Below the pieces are notes generated by a model. The model saw nothing but the letters and a program-made list of their open reading frames with translations. It had not been told where the DNA came from and made no database searches. From NCBI RefSeq assembly GCF_000427425.1, contig NZ_KE386494.1, positions 4,857-68,856 of the forward strand: a stretch of DNA of 64,000 nt. Direction: 5' to 3'. Origin of the DNA: Caldanaerobius polysaccharolyticus DSM 13641 (GTDB taxonomy: Bacteria; Bacillota; Thermoanaerobacteria; Thermoanaerobacterales; Caldanaerobiaceae). A program made the position numbers and the translations under genes. Below, piece by piece: positions 36,870 through 45,994 of this stretch. Each line of letters begins with the position of its first letter. Position 1 is the first letter of the stretch.

Positions 36870-39800
36870 TAGGTGGATTGTAAATAGGATAGGCCTTATA
36901 AATTTCTGGTATTACGATGATGAAGTATTCGAGTTCGCGGGGGGTAGGTTGCTTTTAAGAGGTTCCAATGGTTCAGGTAAGTCTGTTACCATGCAGAGCT
37001 TTATACCCCTTATTCTGGATGCTAACAAAAGCCCTGAGAGACTGGATCCTTTTGGCTCTAGGGCAAGGAAACTGGAGGATTATCTTTTAGGCGAGGAAGA
37101 TATAAACGGCATTGACGAAAGAACAGGTTATCTTTATATGGAGCTTAAAAGGGAGTACTCAGATAATTACATAACTTTTGGCATTGGACTTAAAGCTCAC
37201 AGACATCAGAGCATGGATTTTTGGGGATTTATAGTATTGGATGGTAGAAGGATAGGTAAAGATCTTTTTCTGTACAAGTTGGAGGTCGGAGAAGAGGGAA
37301 ATAGAGTAAAGGTGCCTTTGACTAAAAAAGAGTTAAAAAATGCCATAGGTGATGGGGGTAAGGTGCTTGAAAGCCAGAGGGAGTACATGGAGACAATAAA
37401 TAAGTACGTCTTTGGCTTTGAAACCATCGATGATTATGATGAACTTATAAAGCTCTTGATACAGATAAGGAGTCCTAAACTCTCCAAAGATTTTAGGCCT
37501 ACGGTGATATACGATATCTTGAAAGCATCTCTACCTTCTCTATCCGATGACGATTTGAGGCCGCTATCGGAGACCATAGAAAATATGGACCAGATAAAAA
37601 TGCGCTTGGACGAGCTCCATAAGGATATGGCTGCGATGAAAAAACTAAAGGACGAATACGATAACTACAATAAATTCATCTTGTACGACAAAGCTAAAGA
37701 ATTGTTAAAAGCCCATAATGAGCTTTTATTGGCTCAAAAGGATTATGATAAGCTGTCAAAAGATATCGACGAATATAAAGCTAGAATAGATGATATCGGT
37801 GAAAAAATATTGTCGATGGAAAGAGAGATGAGTGCCCTCAAGGAGAAGGAAAGGCAGCTTAGGAATAATGACGTTTTTAAAACCCAGCAAGAATTGATAG
37901 AAGAGCAAAATCGTTATGACCAGTATAATAGAGAAAAGTCATCAAAAGAAGAAAATCTCAAGCAAAAACAGTCAAAGTACATGGATGTAAAAAAGAAGAT
38001 AGACAGAACCCGGGATGAAATGTATTGTGCCGATAAAGAAGTCCAGGATATTCTCGACCTTATGTCTTTTATGGCTGAAGAAATTGACTTTCTAGAACAC
38101 CGGATCTCTCAGGATGAACTGAAAAAAAACTACGGAAGGGAATTTGATTTTAATTTCTGGAGGTCGCAGTTTAAAAAACATAAAGAAAAGATCAAAAAGG
38201 CCCTTGATGCATTAAAGGAAGAACAGGATGCCAGTAAAAAATACGACGAGAGTCTAAGGGAAGAGGAAAGACTTAGAAAGCAGAAAGATGAGAGAGAGCG
38301 GGAAGTAGAAAGGTGCGAGAGACTTTTTGATGAAGAAAAAAGTAAGTTTGTAGAAAAAGTGTACGGCTGGTCACAAGAAAATTCGGAGCTTAAACTTTCC
38401 CGTGATCAACTAGAAGACATAGGCCGACAGGTGTTGGCGTACGGCGAAAAGGCGGGATTTGATGGCGTTATGGTTTGTGTGCGCAGGGCATACGATGAAT
38501 GCAGAAGCGCTTTGCATAGAGAAAAACTGGTTCTGGAAAATTTCCGCAATTTAAAGCAAGAAGAATTAAATACCCTGGAACAGGAGCTAAAAAGCTGGAA
38601 AGACAAACAGGATCCAGAGCCCGAAAGAGATCCTCAGGTTCAGAACAACCGAAAAAGGCTGACGGATGCCAAAATTCCTTTTGTGCCTTTATACAGATGT
38701 ATTGAATTTAAAGAGGACGTAGACGAAGAAACCAGGGGGAATATTGAAGCGGCTATGGAAGACATGGGCCTGCTGGATGCGCTAATCATTCCATCTCGAT
38801 ATATGGCCGATGCTATGAAGATGGATAAAGAAATGGCTGACAGGTACATTGTCCCAGGAGCTTTTAGTATGCAGCTTAATGTATTTCAATACTTTGATGT
38901 AGTAGATCCTGGTGAAGGCGTTTCAACAGAGGACATATCTGATGCTTTGAGCAATATACTTGTATACCAGTCGGAAAATTCTACTTATATTAATCAGGAC
39001 GGAAGTTACGGCATAGGGATTATAAGAGGCAAATCCAGAGGTAACGTCAGGTCAAAGTATATTGGATATGGGGCAAGAAAGCGCTTCAGGGAAGAGATGA
39101 TAAATAGCCTCAAACAAAAGATTGAGATAGTAAACGCTGAGATTAAATCCTACAATGAGTCTATCAAATCTATAGATTACAGAATAGAGCGTTTAGACCA
39201 GGAGTATTCGCGTTTTCCAGCAAAAGATGATCTGGACGTAGCATATGACTACCTTAAAACTGCCCTGGCCGAATTAAAATTTATAGAACAGAAGCTAAAC
39301 CAGCAATCGATAGAGGTGAAGAAACTATTTGAGGATTTACAGCAAAAAAGAACAGTGGTCAGGGAAACTACCAGTGGCATAGAAATACATCGCGATGTAG
39401 AAAGCTTTGAGCTTGCTTACAACAGGTCTGAAGAATATGATGCAGAGTTGGTAAAATTAGAAATAAATTACAATAGATATTTATCTTATGCCGCAAGCCT
39501 GGAAGTTCTGGAACAGCAAAAAGGCGAGCTAGAATACGATATTGACAACCTGAAATACGAGATCGATGTTCTGTCAACGCGGTCTCGAAGCTCCGAAAAG
39601 AAAATGCAAGCGTTAATGGAAGCTATTGACAAGCTAGGGTTAAAGGAAATTGAGCAGGAATTGAATTCGTGCCTCAGAAGATTAGAAGAGATACCTGAGG
39701 AGATAAAAAGTCTTTCGATAAATATAGCAAAACTGGAGGAGAGATCGGAATCCAATCGGAGAGAGCTCCAGCGGTTAAGCGAGGATATTACGGTAAAGCA

Positions 39801-41007
39801 AATGGTATACCAAATTGTAGAAAAGGGATTTAAAGATGAGTTAAACCTGGGATTTGTTTATCAGGAGGACAGTGATGATGTGTTAAAATTAGGTAAAAAG
39901 ATTGTATTAGAGTATAAGGCTCTTTTTGATAAGCCGGGTATTGATAAGGAGAAGATGACGTCGAGGTTGCAAAACGCCTTTTACGAAAGCCTCAATGAGC
40001 TGGTGGATTACGGTTTGTCCATGGGTTATATCTTTGATGAAGAGAAACATGATGGCAGTGGATCAGAGATATATGATGTGATAAAGCAAAAGCTCAGGAG
40101 ATATCAAATAACGGCCAGTTTAAGCGGTAAAACAGTATCTCTGTATGTATTGTATCAGAGCATACAGGACGATATAAATGTTAACGAAAACCTGTTAAAA
40201 GAAACCGACAGACACCTTTTTGAGGAGATTATCATGCATAATGTAGGAAGGAAAATCAGAGGTAAGATCTTTAAAGCAGAGGAATGGGTTAAAAAGATGA
40301 ATAAGCTTATGTCAGAGCGGGATACCTCCAGTGGACTCAGGTTTTACCTTGAATGGAGACCGATAGCTGCTGATAACGAACAGGAAATGGACACAAGGGA
40401 ATTGGTGGATGTTTTGAAGTCTGATGTGGACATGCTCAAACCTGATGTTTTTAATAAGGTAGTAAATCACTTCAGATCCAAGGTAGAGGCTGCCAGGCGA
40501 ATACAGGAAGGAGGTAGTGCCGAAACCTTCCATAAAATAATAAAAGAGGTGCTGGATTATAGGGATTGGTTTGAATTTGTGTTGTATTACAGAAAAGAAG
40601 GAGAAAGCCGAAAAGTCTTGACAAACAACGCCTTTGATAGGCTGAGCGGTGGAGAGAAAGCTATGGCCATGTACATTCCACTATTTTCCGCTGTATATTC
40701 TCGGTATGAATCGGCGTCAAAAAATGCTCTTAAGATTATATCCCTTGATGAAGCTTTTGCTGGTGTCGACGATAACAATATAAGGGATATGTTTAAATTA
40801 ATAGAGGATCTGGGATTTAACTTCATTATAAATTCTCAAGTACTATGGGGTGATTACGACACCGTTCCAGAGCTGTCTATATGCGAGCTGGTAAGACCGA
40901 AAAATGCGAATTATGTCACAGTCATAAGGTACAGGTGGGATGGCAATGTGAGACATCTTATCACTGACGCTGAAGGAGAAGCGGCGATAGGGTGGGTTGG
41001 TGCCTGA
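36862..41007 (+). CDS. jetC: Wadjet JetC (TIGR02680 SMC-like ATPase)
   Basis: A 1,381-residue SMC-type ATPase. Walker A is GSNGSGKS at residues 34-41, after a start (WIVNRIGLINFWYYDDEVFE) typical of TIGR02680. Long coiled coils flank a hinge near 600-730. The signature LSGGEKAMAMYIP is near 1260 and Walker B IISLDEAFAGVDD near 1292, so the ATPase site is complete. I chose ATG 36862 since aaggag is 9 nt ahead; ATG 36856 is too close. In Wadjet it extrudes DNA loops and measures plasmid size for JetD. No frameshift is seen over more than 4 kb, so selection has kept it. Confidence 0.94.
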   Translation: MSDRWIVNRIGLINFWYYDDEVFEFAGGRLLLRGSNGSGKSVTMQSFIPLILDANKSPERLDPFGSRARKLEDYLLGEEDINGIDERTGYLYMELKREYSDNYITFGIGLKAHRHQSMDFWGFIVLDGRRIGKDLFLYKLEVGEEGNRVKVPLTKKELKNAIGDGGKVLESQREYMETINKYVFGFETIDDYDELIKLLIQIRSPKLSKDFRPTVIYDILKASLPSLSDDDLRPLSETIENMDQIKMRLDELHKDMAAMKKLKDEYDNYNKFILYDKAKELLKAHNELLLAQKDYDKLSKDIDEYKARIDDIGEKILSMEREMSALKEKERQLRNNDVFKTQQELIEEQNRYDQYNREKSSKEENLKQKQSKYMDVKKKIDRTRDEMYCADKEVQDILDLMSFMAEEIDFLEHRISQDELKKNYGREFDFNFWRSQFKKHKEKIKKALDALKEEQDASKKYDESLREEERLRKQKDEREREVERCERLFDEEKSKFVEKVYGWSQENSELKLSRDQLEDIGRQVLAYGEKAGFDGVMVCVRRAYDECRSALHREKLVLENFRNLKQEELNTLEQELKSWKDKQDPEPERDPQVQNNRKRLTDAKIPFVPLYRCIEFKEDVDEETRGNIEAAMEDMGLLDALIIPSRYMADAMKMDKEMADRYIVPGAFSMQLNVFQYFDVVDPGEGVSTEDISDALSNILVYQSENSTYINQDGSYGIGIIRGKSRGNVRSKYIGYGARKRFREEMINSLKQKIEIVNAEIKSYNESIKSIDYRIERLDQEYSRFPAKDDLDVAYDYLKTALAELKFIEQKLNQQSIEVKKLFEDLQQKRTVVRETTSGIEIHRDVESFELAYNRSEEYDAELVKLEINYNRYLSYAASLEVLEQQKGELEYDIDNLKYEIDVLSTRSRSSEKKMQALMEAIDKLGLKEIEQELNSCLRRLEEIPEEIKSLSINIAKLEERSESNRRELQRLSEDITVKQMVYQIVEKGFKDELNLGFVYQEDSDDVLKLGKKIVLEYKALFDKPGIDKEKMTSRLQNAFYESLNELVDYGLSMGYIFDEEKHDGSGSEIYDVIKQKLRRYQITASLSGKTVSLYVLYQSIQDDINVNENLLKETDRHLFEEIIMHNVGRKIRGKIFKAEEWVKKMNKLMSERDTSSGLRFYLEWRPIAADNEQEMDTRELVDVLKSDVDMLKPDVFNKVVNHFRSKVEAARRIQEGGSAETFHKIIKEVLDYRDWFEFVLYYRKEGESRKVLTNNAFDRLSGGEKAMAMYIPLFSAVYSRYESASKNALKIISLDEAFAGVDDNNIRDMFKLIEDLGFNFIINSQVLWGDYDTVPELSICELVRPKNANYVTVIRYRWDGNVRHLITDAEGEAAIGWVGA

Positions 41008-41008
41008 A

Positions 41009-42292
41009 ATGACTGAAGAGGATCTGGCGTTTTTTAAGTCCCGCAGGGGTTACTATAGGATTTTTAAAGGTATAAGGGACAAATATAAAAGCCTTGGAAG
41101 AATTGGAGGAATTGTTAAGCTTGTAAACCTGACCGATGATGAAAGAGAGGTGCTGTCAAATCATTTTAAAAGAGATTACAGCAGGAGCAAATCGGCATCT
41201 ATCGATGTAAGTGCTTTTGAACAATCATTAAAGCATACCCGTTTTGAGGGTTACTCATTGCTGGAAATTCTGGAAGCGTATTTTGGAGAGAAGATAACGA
41301 GTAAAAAGGAAGATTTAGATAACTACCAAACCGAAAAGGAAAAATTCTTCAAGGAACTCTACTTGACTTTTGAAGGCCGCGAAAGCGCAAAATGGATTCA
41401 ATCTATATGCGAAGGTAAAGCCGTAGGCGTGCGAGCCATAAATAGGAGATACGATAGAGATAAAGATGCCCTTAAAAAGGATATAGCATTGGTGTGCAAT
41501 GCCATTGATAGCCTGCCCGTATATAGTGGGGAGAAGATGAGGTTTTCTGTTTTTGCCTCCCGTATAACCAGGAATCCCCACGGCTTTGATATAGGCACTG
41601 AATGTGGCAATATGTTTAAATGGGCCTTGTGTACTGTTATGGGTACCGGTGAGGTAAAGGGGCCAGAGGAAATAGCGGAGCTGTATTACAGGGCAGGTAT
41701 ATTGATAGATGAAGTGTCTAATTACGTGACCCTTTCAGGCCTTATTGCCTACAAAAAAGGTGTACCTGATGCGGTTTTTGAAGCAGCCTATCATAGCAGC
41801 CAGGTACTTCAAGTACCTCTTTTGCAGCTCAGCAAGATCGACGATGTAAGAAGCCCTGTAAACAAGGTTTATGTAGTGGAAAATCCAGAAGTATTTGCTG
41901 AGCTTTTAGATACATGCCAGAAACGTGAAAATCGTATTCCACCTCTTGTATGTACTTTTGGCCAACCAAAACTTTCTTCGCTTGTATTGCTGGATATGCT
42001 GTACAAAAACAAGACGAAGATATACTACTCGGGCGATTTTGACCCTGAGGGATTGTCTATCGCCGATAGGCTTTATAAAAGGTATCAAGGATATCTTTAC
42101 CTTTGGAGGTATAGCGTCGACGATTATGAAAAAGCTTTATCTGATGAGATGATAAACGCAAAGAGGTTAAGCCTTTTGAAGGGCATTAAAGCAGAAGAAC
42201 TCAAAATTGTAGCAAAAAAAATGGCTATAATCAAAAAAGCCGGATATCAGGAATTGCTAATTCAAGAATTGATTTCCGATCTCCTTGAGTAA
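41009..42292 (+). CDS. jetD: Wadjet JetD (TIGR02679/DUF2399 Toprim-like nuclease)
   Basis: A 427-residue protein, ATG one base after the jetC stop; GTG 41000 is an alternative. The C-terminal DUF2399 region is Toprim-like: Glu in VYVVENPEVFAEL near 290 and the DxD in IYYSGDFDPEGLSI near 340 can bind metal. JetD is the endonuclease that cuts plasmid DNA once JetABC has finished extruding it. The N-terminal half (~1-200) looks like the TIGR02679 helical arm domain. All catalytic acids expected of the family are present, so the system looks functional. Confidence 0.92.
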   Translation: MTEEDLAFFKSRRGYYRIFKGIRDKYKSLGRIGGIVKLVNLTDDEREVLSNHFKRDYSRSKSASIDVSAFEQSLKHTRFEGYSLLEILEAYFGEKITSKKEDLDNYQTEKEKFFKELYLTFEGRESAKWIQSICEGKAVGVRAINRRYDRDKDALKKDIALVCNAIDSLPVYSGEKMRFSVFASRITRNPHGFDIGTECGNMFKWALCTVMGTGEVKGPEEIAELYYRAGILIDEVSNYVTLSGLIAYKKGVPDAVFEAAYHSSQVLQVPLLQLSKIDDVRSPVNKVYVVENPEVFAELLDTCQKRENRIPPLVCTFGQPKLSSLVLLDMLYKNKTKIYYSGDFDPEGLSIADRLYKRYQGYLYLWRYSVDDYEKALSDEMINAKRLSLLKGIKAEELKIVAKKMAIIKKAGYQELLIQELISDLLE

Positions 42293-42350
42293 AAAGTATA
42301 ACATTTTTTACCCCGCTTAAAATATAATTGTGATAGAAAGGCGGGATAAT

Positions 42351-43409
42351 TTGAATAAAAAAGGTCTTTCTGTGTTTTCTATAGCGGCAACCTATATAGG
42401 GACGGTGGTGGGAGCAGGGTTTGCTTCAGGGCAGGAAGTTCTTCAGTTTTTTGGCTACCACGGGACAAAAGGTTTTATAGGTTTATCTGTTGCTACCTTT
42501 ATGTTTATAGTTTATGGCTATATCGTTATGGCCTTGGGCCATAGTCTCAACGCCACCTCTCATCAAAAGGTGATAATGAAAGCAGGAGGGCCTGTACTTG
42601 GGAAAATCGTAGATTATATCGTAATATTCTTTTTATTTGGTGCCCTGACGGCTATGATCGCTGGTTCCGGAGCTATATTTAAAGAACAATTTGGACTTTC
42701 TGTTACCATAGGATCCACAACTATGACAATCTTGTCTGTTATCACTGTTCTGATGGGAATTGCGGGGGTTATTTCTGCTATATCCTTTGTGGTACCTCTC
42801 TTGTTAATAGGGGTGTTTGCGGTAAGCTCCCTGGCTATCTTTTGTGCACCCAGTATCTCTGTATTGTCCCGTGGATATATGCCTGTAAAAGCTGCAGTGT
42901 CTAACTTTTTTTTATCGGGAGTCATATACGCATCGTACAATTTGGTCATGTCGGTGCCCATACTGGCGCCGTTGGGGCAACAGGTGCGTATTAAAGAGAG
43001 ATTAAAGTGGGGAGCATTATATGGGGGTATAGGTCTGGGCGCGGGTGCATCCCTTATACTCGTCGCCTTGCTTTTAAATATGCCTTATGCGTCCCGATTT
43101 CAAATACCGATGATATACATTGCCGGAAGGTTTTCTAATGTGTTAAAGTTGGCGTATAGCTTTATACTCATAGCCGAAATATACACCACTGCTGTAAGCA
43201 ATCTTTATGGCTTTGCTGCTAGACTAAGTGCTGCACAAAGTCGCTGGTATAAAGCTGTCACTATTGTGACAGGTATTGCAGCTTTTATAGCCAGCAGATT
43301 TGGTTTCTCTAACTTGGTGCATTACTTGTATCCTCTTGCAGGATATGCGGGTATTGTAATGCTGGCGGGTCTTACATACGGGATTTTACGAGGTAGAAAA
43401 ATACTATAA
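42351..43409 (+). CDS. YkvI-family membrane transporter
   Basis: A 352-residue integral membrane protein with about ten hydrophobic helices. The start FSIAATYIGTVVGAGFASGQ is the hallmark of the YkvI family, a branch of the amino acid/polyamine transporter superfamily; the GAGFASGQE turn breaks helix 1 as in LeuT-like folds. I start it at TTG 42351, which follows aaaggcggg. A TATAAT at 42323-42328 gives a likely promoter within the gap, so it is separate from Wadjet. Substrate is unknown. Confidence 0.8.
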   Translation: MNKKGLSVFSIAATYIGTVVGAGFASGQEVLQFFGYHGTKGFIGLSVATFMFIVYGYIVMALGHSLNATSHQKVIMKAGGPVLGKIVDYIVIFFLFGALTAMIAGSGAIFKEQFGLSVTIGSTTMTILSVITVLMGIAGVISAISFVVPLLLIGVFAVSSLAIFCAPSISVLSRGYMPVKAAVSNFFLSGVIYASYNLVMSVPILAPLGQQVRIKERLKWGALYGGIGLGAGASLILVALLLNMPYASRFQIPMIYIAGRFSNVLKLAYSFILIAEIYTTAVSNLYGFAARLSAAQSRWYKAVTIVTGIAAFIASRFGFSNLVHYLYPLAGYAGIVMLAGLTYGILRGRKIL

Positions 43410-43482
43410 TGGCCTCCAATATGCTGTCAAATATGCTATAATAATATGGAAGACGTTAAAAAAATAAACGGAGGCAGGAATA

Positions 43483-44835
43483 ATGAGTGGATTAAAACTG
43501 GATTACAGTAAGGTCATGCCTTACGTAGAAGAACGAGAAATAAGTTACATGTCTGAAATGGTCAAGACCGCCCATAGGATGGTACATAACAGGTCGGGGG
43601 CGGGGTCGGATTTTCTCGGTTGGGTTGACCTACCTAAAAACTACGACAAAGCCGAATTTGAAAGAATCAAGAAAGCTGCAAGGAAGATCGCTTCTGATTC
43701 TGACGTTTTTATCGTCATAGGCATTGGAGGTTCATACTTAGGGGCAAGAGCTGCCATAGAGATGTTATCTCATTCTTTTTACAATCAGTTGCCTTCAGAC
43801 AGGCGTAAAACACCTTTAATTTATTTTGCCGGAAACAGCATAAGTTCCACGTATATTTCTGATCTAATAGATGTAGTAAAGGACAGAGATATTTCTATAA
43901 ACGTGATATCCAAATCGGGTACGACCACCGAACCAGCTATAGCGTTCAGGGTATTTCGAGATTTGTTAGAAAAAAAATACGGTAAGAAAGGCGCTAAGGA
44001 GCGCATATATGTTACAACGGACAGAGAAAAAGGCCTTTTGAAGAAATTAGCTGACGAAGAAGGCTATGAAACCTTTGTAATACCCGACGATGTGGGAGGA
44101 AGATACTCAGTATTGACGGCAGTAGGGCTTTTACCCATAGCTGTAGCTGGCATAGATGTGGATGAGATGATGAAAGGAGCTTATGATGCTCTGGTTAAAT
44201 ATTCCTGCGAGGATTTATCTTCCAATGATAGCTACGTGTACGCGGCTATAAGGAACATATTGTACCGCAAGGGAAAGACGATTGAAATAATGGTCAATTA
44301 CGAGCCTAGATTACATTATTTTTCCGAATGGTGGAAACAGTTATTTGGCGAAAGCGAAGGGAAAGACCACAAGTCTATTTACCCTGCATCGGTGGACTTT
44401 ACCACAGACCTTCATTCTATGGGCCAGTACATACAGGAAGGTATGAGGCAAATTTTTGAGACGGTCATAAACGTGGAAAAGCCTTTAAGAGACATAACTA
44501 TCTTGGAAGATCCTGATAATATAGATGGCCTAAATTTCCTGGCGGGTAAAACGATAGACTATGTGAACAAGAGTGCTTTTATGGGAACCCTCATAGCCCA
44601 TAATGATGGAGGAGTTCCTAATGTGGTCTTAAATGTCCCGGAAATCTCCCCTTACTACTTTGGACAGATGGTTTATTTCTTTGAAAAAGCCTGTTCCATA
44701 AGCGGATATTTAATGGGAGTAAATCCTTTTGATCAGCCAGGGGTAGAAGCGTATAAGAAAAATATGTTTGCCCTTCTGGGCAAGCCTGGTTATGAGAGCG
44801 AAAGAGAGAAACTGTTAAAGAAAATAGACCAATGA
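43483..44835 (+). CDS. pgi: glucose-6-phosphate isomerase
   Basis: A 450-residue phosphoglucose isomerase, which links glucose-6-P and fructose-6-P in glycolysis. [20 protein letters not shown] is the phosphate-binding start, [15 protein letters not shown] the SIS-type loop, and [13 protein letters not shown] the C-terminal PGI signature. Length is typical of the short Firmicute form. Ribosome site cggaggc. The next gene, manA, begins 13 nt after its stop, so the hexose-phosphate isomerases are one operon. Confidence 0.97.
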   Translation: MSGLKLDYSKVMPYVEEREISYMSEMVKTAHRMVHNRSGAGSDFLGWVDLPKNYDKAEFERIKKAARKIASDSDVFIVIGIGGSYLGARAAIEMLSHSFYNQLPSDRRKTPLIYFAGNSISSTYISDLIDVVKDRDISINVISKSGTTTEPAIAFRVFRDLLEKKYGKKGAKERIYVTTDREKGLLKKLADEEGYETFVIPDDVGGRYSVLTAVGLLPIAVAGIDVDEMMKGAYDALVKYSCEDLSSNDSYVYAAIRNILYRKGKTIEIMVNYEPRLHYFSEWWKQLFGESEGKDHKSIYPASVDFTTDLHSMGQYIQEGMRQIFETVINVEKPLRDITILEDPDNIDGLNFLAGKTIDYVNKSAFMGTLIAHNDGGVPNVVLNVPEISPYYFGQMVYFFEKACSISGYLMGVNPFDQPGVEAYKKNMFALLGKPGYESEREKLLKKIDQ

Positions 44836-44848
44836 AAGGAGAATGCAA

Positions 44849-45901
44849 TTGCTGTATCCACTCAGGTTTTTTCCCATATACGTGGAAAGGGTATGGGGAG
44901 GAGATAATTTAAAAAGGCTGTTTGGAAGGGAATTTCAAGGTAACAGAATAGGGGAAAGCTGGGAAGTAGCGTGCCACCCCCATGGTACCAGTGTAGTTTG
45001 CAATGGCCCTCTTAAAGGAAAGAGCCTTAAAGACATAATAGATACGTACGGCAGGAGGCTACTGGGCGATAAGCTAACGCAGCGTGATATAGACAGGTTC
45101 CCTCTGCTTGTAAAGCTCCTGGATGCTAACGATGTATTGTCGGTACAGGTTCATCCTGATGACAGTTACGCCATGAAAAACGAAAATGGCGAATTGGGCA
45201 AGTGTGAGATGTGGTACGTTATATCGGCAAAACCTGGCTCTAAGATAGTTTACGGCCTGAAAAAAGGTGTGACTAAAGATATATTTAAAGATGCTCTTGA
45301 AAAGGGTACGTTGGAAAATTGTCTTAATTTTGTAGAGGTCTCTCCTGGAGACGTCTTTGACGTACCGGCAGGAATGGTACATGCATTAGGTGCCGGAGTT
45401 GTAGTGGCAGAGATACAGCAGAATTCTGATACTGTGTATAGGGTTTACGATTGGAACAGGGTTGGCCTTGATGGTAAGCCAAGAGAACTGCACATTAATA
45501 AGGCATTAGACGTTATAGATTTTGACGGAAAGTATAAAGCGGAGAAAACCAAGGGGTTGGCAGTGGGGAATAAGGTGTATTTCGTAGCAAATAGGTATTT
45601 TGCCGTAGAACTCATAAAAATAAATGGGCGTTACGATGACAGGGCTGACGGCAGCAAGTTTGCTATTTACACAGTAGTATCAGGAAGTGGAAAAATAGTT
45701 TACGATGGCGGAGAGTTAGAACTTAAATCGGGAGATTCGGTGCTGATACCGGCTTGTTTAGGCAAATACAGTATCGCTGGTACCTCTGTAGATGTGTTAA
45801 AATCCTATGTACCTGACTTAAATGAGGAAATTGTGAACCCCCTTAAATTTGCAGGATACGATGACGATCAAATTCGCAGTGTCGTTAAAATTTTATCATA
45901 G
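44849..45901 (+). CDS. manA: mannose-6-phosphate isomerase, class I
   Basis: A 350-residue zinc cupin enzyme that interconverts mannose-6-P and fructose-6-P. Metal ligands are seen in SVQVHPDDSYA (Gln and His), GKCEMWYVI (Glu) and PAGMVHALGAGVVVAEIQQ (His); the active-site Arg is in DTVYRVYDW. I prefer TTG 44849, 8 nt after aaaggag, over ATG 44843, which would touch the ribosome site. It sits in an operon with pgi and ends at a terminator. It may feed mannan or mannose use or GDP-mannose synthesis. Confidence 0.95.
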   Translation: MLYPLRFFPIYVERVWGGDNLKRLFGREFQGNRIGESWEVACHPHGTSVVCNGPLKGKSLKDIIDTYGRRLLGDKLTQRDIDRFPLLVKLLDANDVLSVQVHPDDSYAMKNENGELGKCEMWYVISAKPGSKIVYGLKKGVTKDIFKDALEKGTLENCLNFVEVSPGDVFDVPAGMVHALGAGVVVAEIQQNSDTVYRVYDWNRVGLDGKPRELHINKALDVIDFDGKYKAEKTKGLAVGNKVYFVANRYFAVELIKINGRYDDRADGSKFAIYTVVSGSGKIVYDGGELELKSGDSVLIPACLGKYSIAGTSVDVLKSYVPDLNEEIVNPLKFAGYDDDQIRSVVKILS

Positions 45902-45931
45902 CTTGATAAAAATCTATATTTTGTATAGAAT

Positions 45932-45973
45932 GGTGGTGTATACAATATTTGATACACCGCCATTTTTATTTTT
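45932..45973 (+). terminator. rho-independent terminator after manA
   Basis: GGTGGTGTAT pairs with ATACACCGCC (one G-U) across a 10-nt loop, followed by atttttattttt. Confidence 0.85.
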
Positions 45974-45994
45974 ATAAAAAGGGGGAAATGAACG

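Noticed and set aside
42312-42345. CCCGC/GCGGG pairing that could mask the ribosome site of the YkvI gene
   Set aside because: A TATAAT at 42323-42328 lies between the arms, so the transcript probably lacks the 5' arm; stem is only 5 bp.
43412-43475. GCCTCC/GGAGGC pairing ahead of pgi
   Set aside because: A likely -10 box (TATAAT near 43437) lies between the arms, so the 5' arm is probably not transcribed with pgi.
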